Shown piece by piece: positions 25,794 to 34,328 of a stretch of 64,000 nt of DNA (positions within the stretch are counted from its first letter, which is position 1; the number at the start of each line of letters is the position of its first letter). The notes under the pieces were generated by a model. It was not told the origin of the DNA, searched no databases, and saw only the letters and a program-made list of their open reading frames with translations. Position numbers and translations under genes: made by a program. The DNA lies in NCBI GenBank assembly GCA_020099315.1, contig CP083650.1, positions 930,001-994,000 of the forward strand, in the 5' to 3' direction. The DNA comes from Citrobacter europaeus (GTDB lineage Bacteria; Pseudomonadota; Gammaproteobacteria; Enterobacterales; Enterobacteriaceae).

Positions 25794-25896
25794 TAAAAAT
25801 TGCAGGATCACCTGCCATTTCCCGGATGTCGCGTAACGGAGCGCGGGCGACAACGGGTCTTCAGATAACCGACAGAGTTTGTGACGAGGAAATGTG

Positions 25897-26088
25897 ATGA
25901 TGCCTATGTTTAAAAAACAGCCCCGCGTGAGCATCCATGGCTCCCGCAGTAAGTACGGACCGCTCCTGTGCGGTGCAACATTGACGCCTTTCTTATGGCT
26001 CTCCTCCCCGACACGACCCAGGTCTGCTGTACCCACGTTTCGAACGCAGATCAGGGCTCGTCGCGGGGAGGAACGCTATGTCGACTAA
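25897..26088 (+). CDS. possible leader ORF overlapping the puuP start
   Basis: A 63-aa ORF with a strong ribosome-binding site (GAGGA six bases before ATG 25897). It is rich in Arg, Ser and Pro and without recognisable domains. Its stop codon lies 11 bases inside puuP, so ribosomes finishing it would end at the puuP ribosome-binding region, which favours translational coupling. It lies in a 343-base gap between two genes of one pathway, where a bare linker would be expected. It could instead be untranslated leader; only conservation of the reading frame would settle this. Confidence 0.4.
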   Translation: MMPMFKKQPRVSIHGSRSKYGPLLCGATLTPFLWLSSPTRPRSAVPTFRTQIRARRGEERYVD

Positions 26089-27466
26089 TCCTTCTGCGGA
26101 TCATGCTGCCCAGCCGGGCAAAGCACAGCTGCGAAAATCCCTGAAGCTGTGGCAGGTGGTGGTGATGGGGCTGGCCTATCTCACGCCGATGACGGTGTTT
26201 GACACCTTTGGCATTGTTTCGGGTATCAGCAACGGCCATGTTCCGGCCTCTTATCTGCTGGCCCTGGCGGGAGTACTGTTTACCGCCATCAGTTATGGAA
26301 AGCTGGTGCGCCAGTTTCCACAAGCCGGTTCGGCCTATACCTACGCGCAAAAAGCGATTAATCCGCATGTGGGGTTTATGGTCGGCTGGTCGTCACTGCT
26401 TGACTATCTTTTCCTGCCGATGATTAACGTCCTACTGGCGAAAATTTACCTTTCCGCGTTGTTCCCGGGGGTTGCGCCATGGATTTGGGTAGTGATGTTC
26501 GTGGCGATCCTCACCGCGGCCAATTTGAAAAGCGTTAACCTGGTGGCGAACTTTAATGCGCTGTTTGTCCTGGTACAGGTGGCGATAATCGTGGTGTTCA
26601 TTTTCCTCGTGGTACAGGGGCTGCATAAAGGCGAGGGGGTAGGGACCGTCTGGTCGCTGCAACCGTTTATCAGCCAGAATGCGCATTTGATCCCGATTAT
26701 CACCGGGGCGACCATTGTCTGTTTCTCGTTTCTCGGTTTTGATGCGGTAACGACGCTCTCTGAAGAGACGCCGGATGCCGCACGTACCATCCCAAAAGCT
26801 ATTTTCCTCACCGCGCTGTACGGCGGACTGATCTTCATTGCCGCTTCGTTCTTTATGCAGTTGTTCTTTCCAGACATTAGCCGATTTAAAGACCCGGATG
26901 CGGCGCTGCCGGAGATTGCGTTGTACGTCGGCGGTAAACTGTTCCAGTCAATTTTCCTGTGTACCACCTTTGTGAATACGCTGGCGTCAGGTCTGGCGTC
27001 GCATGCCAGTGTTTCGCGTCTGCTGTACGTGATGGGCCGCGATAATGTCTTCCCGGAGAAGTACTTTGGCTATGTTCATCCGAAATGGCGTACACCCGCG
27101 CTGAACGTCATTATGGTCGGGATTGTGGCGCTGTCGGCCCTGTTTTTTGATTTGGTGACCGCTACGGCGTTGATTAATTTTGGCGCGCTGGTGGCCTTTA
27201 CGTTCGTTAATCTCTCCGTGTTTAACCACTTCTGGCGTCGTGAAGGACGCAAGCATACCTGGCAAGAGAAGCTGCATTATCTGGTATTGCCGATGGTCGG
27301 TGCCGCCACCGTTGCCGTACTGTGGGTGAATCTGGAGGTGACATCGTTGACGCTGGGACTGGTATGGGCCGGGTTAGGGTTGGTGTATCTCGCCTGGCTG
27401 ACCGGACGTTTTCGCAAACCGCCGCCGCAGTTTGATGCCGCGAAATCTGAGCGGGCCTGGGAGTGA
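26078..27466 (+). CDS. puuP: putrescine importer
   Basis: Inner-membrane putrescine:proton symporter of the amino acid-polyamine-organocation (APC) superfamily that supplies substrate to PuuA. The 462 aa form about 12 helices. LKLWQVVVMGLAYLTPMTVFDTFGIVSG is helix 1 with the APC unwound segment, FSFLGFDAVTTLSEETPDAARTIPKAI is the classic helix 6-7 signature, and SRLLYVMGRDNVFPEKYFGYVHPKWRTP is typical of PuuP. The GAGGAACGCT ribosome-binding site lies inside the preceding small ORF. Confidence 0.93.
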   Translation: MSTNPSADHAAQPGKAQLRKSLKLWQVVVMGLAYLTPMTVFDTFGIVSGISNGHVPASYLLALAGVLFTAISYGKLVRQFPQAGSAYTYAQKAINPHVGFMVGWSSLLDYLFLPMINVLLAKIYLSALFPGVAPWIWVVMFVAILTAANLKSVNLVANFNALFVLVQVAIIVVFIFLVVQGLHKGEGVGTVWSLQPFISQNAHLIPIITGATIVCFSFLGFDAVTTLSEETPDAARTIPKAIFLTALYGGLIFIAASFFMQLFFPDISRFKDPDAALPEIALYVGGKLFQSIFLCTTFVNTLASGLASHASVSRLLYVMGRDNVFPEKYFGYVHPKWRTPALNVIMVGIVALSALFFDLVTATALINFGALVAFTFVNLSVFNHFWRREGRKHTWQEKLHYLVLPMVGAATVAVLWVNLEVTSLTLGLVWAGLGLVYLAWLTGRFRKPPPQFDAAKSERAWE

Positions 27467-27642
27467 TGGGGAATAAATCAGACGACGAACCACATTGCTA
27501 TTTCGGGTATTAACAACAGGGCGTGCCGTCAAGGGCGCCCTCGGCCGTAAAAAGAGATCCGGTATCGTTATTTCGTCGTAGAGAGATATAGCAGCAGGTT
27601 GGATAAACTTTTAATGCCATCCTTTTTCTCTTCGAGGTTCAC

Positions 27643-28233
27643 ATGCCAAATCATATTGATTTAGCACAAGTCAAAGCGATGAAAGTGGTTAATTATGCCA
27701 CGTTGCGTGAAACGTTAAAATCAGGTGACCTTTTTTTCGCCTCCGGAGACTACCTGGTATCAAAAGCAATTGAAAAGATGACTGATTCACCATGGAGCCA
27801 TGTGGGGATTGTTTTTGTTTTACCGCAAATAGATCGCGTGTTGCTCCTGGAAAGCGTGGAAGATATGGGGGTACGACTTGCTCCATTATCAAAATATCTA
27901 TCTGATTATGATGATATTGGGAAACCTTACAAAGGCCGGGTTGTTCTCGCCAGGTATGATGCGTTGTCTAAGTCTGCCGTTGAGCAAGTAGCCGCTTTTG
28001 GTCTTAATGAACTAACCCGTCCATATGATAAAGAAGAAATAGCACGCATCCTTGCGAGGATAGCACTTGGGAAGGGAAAATCGAAAAAGGACAGGGAATA
28101 CATCTGCTCCGAACTCGTCTACGCTTGCTTCAACAATGCCGGAATTAGCATTGCATATAATCCGAAAGGATTTATTAGCCCTGAGGATGTATGGCAGGAT
28201 TCTCATATTTCTTTGATAAACAGAATATTGTAA
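27643..28233 (+). CDS. permuted NlpC/P60 (YiiX/C92-like) hydrolase
   Basis: A 196-aa protein with the circularly permuted papain-like fold: LKSGDLFFASGDYLVSKAIEK, then the His of SPWSHVGIVF near residue 52, and the Cys of YICSELVYACF near residue 150 with the following strand. Relatives include E. coli YiiX, thought to act on lipid amides or peptidoglycan-type amides. No signal peptide is apparent, so it is probably cytoplasmic. It is a lone gene between puuP and a PfpI protein; the substrate is unknown. Confidence 0.8.
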   Translation: MPNHIDLAQVKAMKVVNYATLRETLKSGDLFFASGDYLVSKAIEKMTDSPWSHVGIVFVLPQIDRVLLLESVEDMGVRLAPLSKYLSDYDDIGKPYKGRVVLARYDALSKSAVEQVAAFGLNELTRPYDKEEIARILARIALGKGKSKKDREYICSELVYACFNNAGISIAYNPKGFISPEDVWQDSHISLINRIL

Positions 28234-28477
28234 AGGCCGCCATTATTCAGAATAGTATCTAATACTGGTGCAATCACGGCATCATTATAGAGATTAAAAT
28301 GGGTTCAGCCGGCGGTGAATCATCACATGCCTGTATCTGATGGAGGGACAAGGATAACTACTTTCTGACGTCGGTTACGGCGTGTTCTGTTGTATTTATT
28401 AATGCCGTGAAATGCGTGGGCTATAGTAAAGATGGCCGTTATTTCTCATCATTAATAATCGAGAGCGGGGGATGTGA

Positions 28478-29041
28478 ATGAAGAAGATACTGATGCTGGT
28501 CGGAGATTATGTCGAAGATTATGAAACGATGGTGCCTTTTCAGGCACTGCAAATGCTGGGCCATCGTGTTGATGCTGTCTGTCCGGATAAAAGCCAGGGT
28601 GACTACGTTCAAACCGCTATTCATGATTTTGATGGGGCGCAGACCTACAGTGAAAAGCCCGGGCATCGTTTTACGTTGAATGCGAATTTTGCCGAGGCGC
28701 GGGCCGCAGATTACGACGCGCTGCTGATCCCTGGCGGACGTGCTCCGGAATATCTCCGATTGAATCCGGATGTCATCAAGCTGGTGCAAGATTTCAACGC
28801 AGCCGGTAAACCTATCGCCGCGGTTTGTCATGGGCCTCAGCTGTTAGCGGCGGCGGGGGTGTTAGAAAATCGGACCTGTAGCGCCTATCCGGCCTGTGCG
28901 CCAGAGGTTCGTCTGAGCGGTGGACATTACGCAGACATCGGTATTGACCAGGCCCACGTTGATGGCAATCTGATTACCGCGCCGGCATGGCCCGCGCATC
29001 CGCAATGGCTGGCTAAATTTGTTGAAGTATTAATGAAGTAA
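28478..29041 (+). CDS. DJ-1/PfpI superfamily protein
   Basis: A 187-aa cytoplasmic protein of the DJ-1/PfpI family. It has ILMLVGDYVEDYETMVPFQAL at the N-terminus (Glu of the active site), DYDALLIPGGRAPEYLR, and the nucleophile elbow AAVCHGPQLLAAAGVL with the reactive Cys near residue 115 followed by His. Family members act as deglycases, chaperones or amidase-like enzymes; the specific role cannot be assigned. It is a single gene, convergent with yjhP. Confidence 0.85.
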   Translation: MKKILMLVGDYVEDYETMVPFQALQMLGHRVDAVCPDKSQGDYVQTAIHDFDGAQTYSEKPGHRFTLNANFAEARAADYDALLIPGGRAPEYLRLNPDVIKLVQDFNAAGKPIAAVCHGPQLLAAAGVLENRTCSAYPACAPEVRLSGGHYADIGIDQAHVDGNLITAPAWPAHPQWLAKFVEVLMK

Positions 29042-29089
29042 GCCATGAGAAAGTCGGTACAACCTGCCTGGCTATACCGACTTTACCTA

Positions 29090-29836
29090 TTACCTCTGCA
29101 TAAGTGCGAACACGCCCCAGCCAATGTATTCACGGGTGAATGCAACGTGGCGTGCTGGTGAACCTCTCAGTTGTTCTCTGACTTCCGGGGCAAAGTCATC
29201 GTTCGGATTTGCCTCCAGCCACCGGCGCATCGTTAACCATTTTGCCGCCTCGTATCTGTCCCAACCCTCCTGGTCAGCCAGTACCATTTCAACCACGTCA
29301 TAACCGAGCTGGTCGAAAGACGAAACGAGTTCCGGCAGAGAGAGGAAATCAGTCACTGACGTCGCGCCGCAAGTCTGGGCAATCTCCTCCGTTGCGGGCA
29401 TCTGACGCCAGTATGGTTCGCCGATGAGTATGATCCCGCCGGGTTTGAGACTTTGTTCCAGCTGTCTGACCGTTCCGGCAACGCCGCCTGCAATCCAGGT
29501 TGCGCCAACGCAGGCGGCAATATCGAATTTTTCTTCAGCGATATAACCTGTTGCATCGGCATGAATAAAACGCACGCGCTCAGTGACGCCCAATTCTTTG
29601 GCTCGTAGAGTGGCTTGCTCACTGAACAGCATGCTCATATCGAGACCTACGCCGGAAATATTATGATCGCGTGCCCAGGTGCACAACATCTCACCCGATC
29701 CGCTGCCAAGGTCCAGGATGCGGGTGCCTGAGGCCATTCGCAAAGCCTGACCTAACGTGGCGTATTTCTGCGCGGTGAACGGATTATGAATGCGATGTGC
29801 GCTTTCGCTGATTGTAAAAATCTTCGGGATATCCAT
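29090..29836 (-). CDS. yjhP: SAM-dependent methyltransferase YjhP
   Basis: A 248-aa class I methyltransferase, the same length as E. coli YjhP and very close to it (MDIPKIFTISESAHRIHNPFT at the start, YIGWGVFALMQR at the end). The SAM-binding motif I is ILDLGSGSGEMLCTWARD, followed by GLDMS (acidic residue) and FIHADATGYI. The substrate is unknown. It follows yjhX by 10 bases; in E. coli the antitoxin gene yjhQ lies between them. Confidence 0.9.
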   Translation of the reverse strand: MDIPKIFTISESAHRIHNPFTAQKYATLGQALRMASGTRILDLGSGSGEMLCTWARDHNISGVGLDMSMLFSEQATLRAKELGVTERVRFIHADATGYIAEEKFDIAACVGATWIAGGVAGTVRQLEQSLKPGGIILIGEPYWRQMPATEEIAQTCGATSVTDFLSLPELVSSFDQLGYDVVEMVLADQEGWDRYEAAKWLTMRRWLEANPNDDFAPEVREQLRGSPARHVAFTREYIGWGVFALMQR

Positions 29837-29846
29837 TTCTCTCTCC

Positions 29847-30104
29847 TTAGCGATTATCCAGTTGGGCGCGAACGTTGTTCAGCCCGGTAGTATTGATACG
29901 GTAGGGCTGACCATTGACGGATTTGATCAGCTTTTTGGTTCTGAGCTTTTTGAATACGTCGAGTGTGCAGTCGCAGAGAAGCAATCCTTCGCGGCTATAG
30001 CATTCGACGGAAGTGACGCGGCCTGAGGCATCGCGGACGTGAGCAATACGACCACCTTTGGCGAGAACGTGTAAGGTACGTTGTTCCTGACGGGATAAAT
30101 TCAT
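29847..30104 (-). CDS. yjhX: YjhX/TopAI, topoisomerase I inhibitor (toxin family)
   Basis: An 85-aa protein nearly identical to E. coli YjhX (MNLSRQEQRTLHVLAKGGRI... ending NNVRAQLDNR). YjhX was reported to inhibit DNA topoisomerase I and to be neutralised by YjhQ, a GNAT protein encoded directly downstream in E. coli. Here yjhQ is absent and yjhP follows at once, so either the protein is not toxic in this host or the antidote is elsewhere. The leader contains a candidate upstream ORF. A decayed copy of the gene lies near 7.0 kb. Confidence 0.92.
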   Translation of the reverse strand: MNLSRQEQRTLHVLAKGGRIAHVRDASGRVTSVECYSREGLLLCDCTLDVFKKLRTKKLIKSVNGQPYRINTTGLNNVRAQLDNR

Positions 30105-30125
30105 ACTGGAAAACCTGTTTAATCA

Positions 30126-30179
30126 TCATGTGCAAAACGTGCAAACACACAGCGGTGTCCGCATTCGATTTCGGCGCAT
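30126..30179 (-). promoter_or_regulatory. candidate upstream ORF in the yjhX leader
   Basis: A 17-codon ORF (MRRNRMRTPLCVCTFCT) ends 22 bases before the yjhX ATG. The E. coli topAI operon is reported to be controlled by a regulatory upstream ORF that senses stalled ribosomes, so a small ORF here is plausible, but no clear ribosome-binding site is visible. The leader further up (about 30185-30240) can form GC-rich hairpins around GGCCGG. Confidence 0.3.
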
Positions 30180-30619
30180 TGATAACCAGTCCGGCCTGAA
30201 AAGGTCGGGAAGCTGATTATCAGATGATTACATTCTCCAGCATCAAAGCCTCGGGTTGAGTTAGAAGGTATTTACCTGCTGAATCATACCAGCAAGGAAC
30301 AGCAGGGGGAATCTCCCTGTGGACGAAGTGTGATCAGTAACGAAAAAGTGTATTTTGCTTATTTAACGACTTTTTAATTCTTGTTATGTGAAAATGCGTT
30401 GATGTATCAATATAATTTAATATTTGAACATCGTAAATATCGTCATCGTTAGCCACGCAGCGTTGCTGTTTAATTATTATGACATCATTGATTAATGCGA
30501 TTAAAGTTTTCTGTTGCTTGCTTTTTTGCTTTGATAAATACTTCTTGATTATAAAAGTGGTTTTAAATTAAATTTTTAATTTCATTGCTTTAAGAATTTT
30601 CTTAATGTTGCTAAGTGTG

Positions 30620-30728
30620 TATACTCGATCCTGCAAGAAGCTCTTCTGTTATCATTAAAACTATAAATATGTCCTTAACACCCGTATTACCTCTGCCATG
30701 AATCTCTTCTCAGGGGAGAGGTTTTTTT
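30620..30728 (+). ncRNA. candidate small RNA ending in a strong terminator
   Basis: A TATACT -10-like hexamer at 30620-30625 is followed about 65 bases later by ACCTCT...AGAGGT (30690-30722) with an uninterrupted run of eight T residues. No convincing -35 box is seen. A ten-codon ORF (MSLTPVLPLP) starts within it at about 30669. The terminator does not follow any recognised gene, which suggests a short independent transcript. The family is not recognised. Confidence 0.4.
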
Positions 30729-30968
30729 TGTATGTGGATAAATTTGTTAAGCACTTTGAATAAAATATTAATATTGTTGTTGGAGCCTTTTTAATAATGT
30801 CTTGTGAGATCTTTGCTTAACGGGTCTTGTAATATTGAAATAGTACCACTATGAACATATTCCATTGTGAATAGTATGGATCCACCTTAATTTATAGAGG
30901 TATTATATGATTTCTCTTATAACTAACTGTTTTTCATGATAATGAGAAAAGCGTGATTTTGAAGTAAT

Positions 30969-30984
30969 TGTGATTTTGTTCACG
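30969..30984. promoter_or_regulatory. CRP/FNR-type site candidate
   Basis: TGTGA-TTTTGT-TCACG matches the CRP core at nine of ten positions. It lies upstream of the weak ORF at 31019 and 433 bases before the pepT-like gene. Confidence 0.35.
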
Positions 30985-31018
30985 GATTTTAGTGCGCTAA
31001 CTGGCTATTTGTAGAGAA

Positions 31019-31291
31019 GTGCAAACGGTTGCATGTAGCTGTAACAGTATTCGTTCATTAAAAAAATATAGCGATGGTACGTCTTATACCGGTGCAGAAT
31101 ACAGGAATCTAAATGATTTCTATTATCTCTTAGGTATACGGATACTATTTATGACTTCTGTTAGCTCAACACCATGGGAAATAGCAGTAAAAACAGACAG
31201 GGAATATGATTTCATCAATCAGAAAGGAGTTTTTAATCACAGGTACAACCACTGGCCTTTTTATCTTCCTTTATATAAATCGTTGTCGTAG
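31019..31291 (+). CDS. doubtful small ORF
   Basis: A 90-codon frame with a GTG start, no clear ribosome-binding site and no recognisable domain. The aromatic- and basic-rich peptide could be chance. It is listed because a good terminator follows directly and a CRP-type site precedes it, so a transcript is likely even if this frame is not translated. Confidence 0.25.
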   Translation: MQTVACSCNSIRSLKKYSDGTSYTGAEYRNLNDFYYLLGIRILFMTSVSSTPWEIAVKTDREYDFINQKGVFNHRYNHWPFYLPLYKSLS

Positions 31292-31298
31292 TGCCCAT

Positions 31299-31335
31299 AA
31301 AATCAGCGTTCTGGGATGAACGCTGATTTTATTCG
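31299..31335 (+). terminator. intrinsic terminator upstream of the pepT-like gene
   Basis: AAAATCAGCGTTC-TGGGAT-GAACGCTGATTTTA is a 13-bp perfect stem with A and T tails, able to stop transcription in either direction. Confidence 0.85.
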
Positions 31336-31416
31336 GTTCTCAGATTCATCAACCCGCGCTGCATGCTGGTCTTCTCTCGCAGTACCTCTTAAATGATACA
31401 TTAAGGATCACCTGGA

Positions 31417-32673
31417 ATGGATATTGTTGAACGCTTTATAAACTACACGAAAATCAATACCACGACATCAAGGGAAAACGGCGCTAATGGGATAATGCCT
31501 TCTTCCCCAGGTCAAATGGAACTGGCAAAACTGCTTGCAGCAGAACTTGAAGCATTAGGAATGGAAAACATTGAGGTCAGGGATACCGCTATTGTGACGG
31601 CAACCTTACCTGGCAATACCGATGACGCGATCCCGGTGGTCTCCTTTTTTGGTCATCTGGATACCAGTGCGGAACAGACCGCAGACACCAAAGCACAGCG
31701 TCTGCATTATCGCGGGGGGGATTTATGCCTGAACAAAGAGCTGAATATTTACCTGCGCGAAAGTGAATTTCCAGAACTGAAAAATTATATCGGTGATGAC
31801 CTGTTGGTAACGGATGGAACCAGTCTGTTAGGAGCAGACGATAAAGCCGCCATCGCCGCAATTATGAATGCCCTGGAGTATCTGATTACGCATCCGGAGA
31901 TTAAACATGGGCCGGTGAAAGTCGGTTTTGTCCCGGACGAGGAACAGGGCCTGCGTGGCGCAAAAGCGTTTGATGTTGCGGCATTTGGTGCTGATTTTGG
32001 CTATACCCTGGACTGCTGCGGTATCGGTGAGTTTGTTTACGAAAACTGGAATGCGGGTGATGCGGAAATCATCTTTACCGGGCAGTCCGCACACCCGATG
32101 TCGGCCAAAGGTAAGCTCAAGAACTCGCTGCTGATGGCGCATAAGTTTATTGCGATGCTACCAGGGGGAGAAGCGCCTGAGTATACGGAAGGGCGCGAAG
32201 GTTATTACTGGGTAAAACAGCTACAGGGTAACAGCGCCCGTACGGTCCTTAAGCTGGATATCCGCGACTTCAGTGAAGAAGGTTATAAGGCGCGAATGGC
32301 GTTTATCCGTCAGCTTGCCGTAAGCACCTGTGCGCTGTGGGGAGAAAACAGCGTGGTCTGTCATTTAGCCGATCGCTATCAGAATGTGTTTAATAGCCTG
32401 CAGGGTGATGCGCGCTATCCGATTGATATTGCATTACGCGCTTATCAGAAATGTGGCATTACCCCAGCCCCTGTCGCTATGCGTGGCGGGTATGATGGCG
32501 CGGTTCTGTCGCAAAAAGGATTGCCGTGCCCAAATATTTTTACCGGTGCTCATAACTTCCATTCAATTTATGAGTATCTGCCGGTACGTTCCTTACGGGC
32601 TGCCAGCGATGTCGTGGTGGCGGTCATTGAGGAAACGTATACTGAGTTCTCGCAGCGGAGAGCTCAGCCATGA
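31417..32673 (+). CDS. peptidase T-like M20 metallopeptidase
   Basis: Cytoplasmic di-zinc aminopeptidase of the PepT family, expected to cleave N-terminal residues from tripeptides. The metal and catalytic residues are visible: His and Asp of FFGHLDTSAEQ, Asp of LLGADDKAAIAAI, the Glu pair of PDEEQGLRGAK, Asp of YTLDCCG, and the late His of FTGAHNFHSIYEYLP. At 418 aa it is slightly longer than E. coli PepT (about 409 aa) and diverged enough to be a paralogue. Its stop overlaps the start of a DcuC-type carrier by four bases (ATGA), so the two are translationally coupled. Confidence 0.88.
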   Translation: MDIVERFINYTKINTTTSRENGANGIMPSSPGQMELAKLLAAELEALGMENIEVRDTAIVTATLPGNTDDAIPVVSFFGHLDTSAEQTADTKAQRLHYRGGDLCLNKELNIYLRESEFPELKNYIGDDLLVTDGTSLLGADDKAAIAAIMNALEYLITHPEIKHGPVKVGFVPDEEQGLRGAKAFDVAAFGADFGYTLDCCGIGEFVYENWNAGDAEIIFTGQSAHPMSAKGKLKNSLLMAHKFIAMLPGGEAPEYTEGREGYYWVKQLQGNSARTVLKLDIRDFSEEGYKARMAFIRQLAVSTCALWGENSVVCHLADRYQNVFNSLQGDARYPIDIALRAYQKCGITPAPVAMRGGYDGAVLSQKGLPCPNIFTGAHNFHSIYEYLPVRSLRAASDVVVAVIEETYTEFSQRRAQP

Positions 32674-34031
32674 TTCAGGTGTTAATCGCGCTTCTGGTTA
32701 TCGTGATGGTGGCGCGTCTGATTCTGAAAGGTTATCGCGCTGAACCTGTGCTATTTATTGCGGGCTTAGTTCTGATGATTTGCACCGCGTTAACCGGATG
32801 GGGGACGGTATTACCGAAGGGCGTTGCCAGTACGGGGATTTCCTTCCTTGATCCTTTCGAGGTGATGCGCGATCTCTTCAGCACCCGTGCCGCCGATCTC
32901 GGCCTGATGATCATGGCGTTAATGGGATTTGCGCATTACATGGACCACATCGGGGCAAATGAAGCGGTCGTGCGCGTCGTCACGAAACCCTTACGGACGC
33001 TGCGTTCACCCTATGTGCTGCTCTTTTTCTCCTACCTGCTCGCCAGCCTCCTGCAGTTGGCCATTCCTTCAGCAACCGGGCTTGCCGTATTGCTGATGGG
33101 GACGATGTTCCCCATTATGCTGGGATTAGGGCTTTCTGCGGCTTCGGCTGCCGGGGTTATTGCCACTTCGCTTGGCGTGGCTTACACCCCGACGGCAATC
33201 GATGCTATCCGGGGCTCTAAAGCGGTCAATATGGATGTGGTGGAATATGTTGTCTACCACCAGGGACCCGCCGCGCTGGCAACGGTTCTGGTCGTCGGCG
33301 TTTGCCATTTTTTTTGGCAGCGACATTGTGACCGTAAAGCGGGGACGTTACCACGGGAAATCAGTAGCGCTGAGGTGACTGACTCAGGAAAAGCTCCGGC
33401 ATTTTACGCGCTGCTTCCGATGCTACCAATTCTGATGGCAGTGGGATCATCCGAGATGTTCGTCAGCGGTATTAACCTGAATATTATCACCATTGTCCTC
33501 ATTTCAATGGCAATCTGTATGCTGATCGAGTGGTTGCGGGTGCGTGATTTAAAGTCGGTATGCGAAGGATTCAGCCATTTCCTTAAGGGAATGGGCACTG
33601 CGTTTACTGGCGTGGTTGGACTGTTGGTGGCGGCGGGGGTTTTTGCTCATGGCATTAAGGTTATCGGTGCGATCGACCAACTTATACTGATGGCTGAACA
33701 CGTGGGGTTACCACCGTTTGCCATGGCGGTGGTATTTGCGTTGGTGACGCTGGCCGCGGCTATCATTATGGGCTCGGGAAATGCGCCATTCCTCGCCTTT
33801 GTTGAGCTCATCCCGCAAATCGCCGCCAGCATGGGGGCTAATGCTGTTGCCATGATCCTGCCGATGCAGCAGGCATCGCATATGGGACGGGCAATTTCAC
33901 CGGTATCCGGCGTGGTGATTGCCGTTTCCAGCGGAGCCAAAATAACCCCATTTGATGTGGTGAAACGGACCGCCGTGCCGTTGATCGTAGGTTTTGTTAC
34001 TCATACTCTGATCATCGGTATTTTCTATTAA
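32670..34031 (+). CDS. DcuC-family anaerobic carrier
   Basis: Inner-membrane transporter of 453 aa and about 12 helices, in the DcuC/YfcC (C4-dicarboxylate or short-peptide/amino-acid carrier) group. The family features AIPSATGLAVLLMGTMFPIM, LGVAYTPTAIDAI, IMGSGNAPFLAFVELIPQIAASMGANAVAMILPMQQASHMGRAISPVSGVV are clear. DcuC carries succinate and fumarate, but the tight coupling to a peptidase suggests that this member imports peptides or exports amino acids. The substrate is inferred from context only. Confidence 0.85.
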   Translation: MIQVLIALLVIVMVARLILKGYRAEPVLFIAGLVLMICTALTGWGTVLPKGVASTGISFLDPFEVMRDLFSTRAADLGLMIMALMGFAHYMDHIGANEAVVRVVTKPLRTLRSPYVLLFFSYLLASLLQLAIPSATGLAVLLMGTMFPIMLGLGLSAASAAGVIATSLGVAYTPTAIDAIRGSKAVNMDVVEYVVYHQGPAALATVLVVGVCHFFWQRHCDRKAGTLPREISSAEVTDSGKAPAFYALLPMLPILMAVGSSEMFVSGINLNIITIVLISMAICMLIEWLRVRDLKSVCEGFSHFLKGMGTAFTGVVGLLVAAGVFAHGIKVIGAIDQLILMAEHVGLPPFAMAVVFALVTLAAAIIMGSGNAPFLAFVELIPQIAASMGANAVAMILPMQQASHMGRAISPVSGVVIAVSSGAKITPFDVVKRTAVPLIVGFVTHTLIIGIFY

Positions 34032-34048
34032 CAATTGCAGGCACAGGC

Positions 34049-34079
34049 AAACCTCCGATTCATTGAATCTGGAGGTTTT
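34049..34079 (+). terminator. rho-independent terminator of the pepT-like/dcuC-like operon
   Basis: AAACCTCC-GATTC-ATT-GAATC-T-GGAGGTTTT, a 13-bp stem with one unpaired T and a T-run, 17 bases after the stop codon. Confidence 0.85.
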
Positions 34080-34328
34080 CTGGTTTGATATGTTGTTGCA
34101 TTGATTGCTGGTAATTATTATTAGCTTTCAGCTTTATTGAGCTATTCTTATTATTTGTGGTCAACCTTTCAACTATTAATGATTAATAAAGATAATGTGT
34201 TTCAGGGTTCTTTTTTTACATTGAAATATATTAATCTGGATCATATTTTGAGGTTTTTAGTTGTAGTACTTTTTAAATGGAATGATGCAAGGTTGACATG
34301 AAATAATGATTTATTTGGGCAGGTTTCA

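Larger units (their letters stand above)
30240..31416. other. gene-poor AT-rich stretch
   Basis: Nearly 1.2 kb with no confident protein gene. It holds a possible small RNA with a strong terminator (30620-30728), a near-consensus CRP-type site (30969-30984), a weakly supported 90-codon ORF (31019-31291) and a terminator hairpin (31299-31331). The A+T content is well above that of the flanking backbone genes. Confidence 0.5.
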
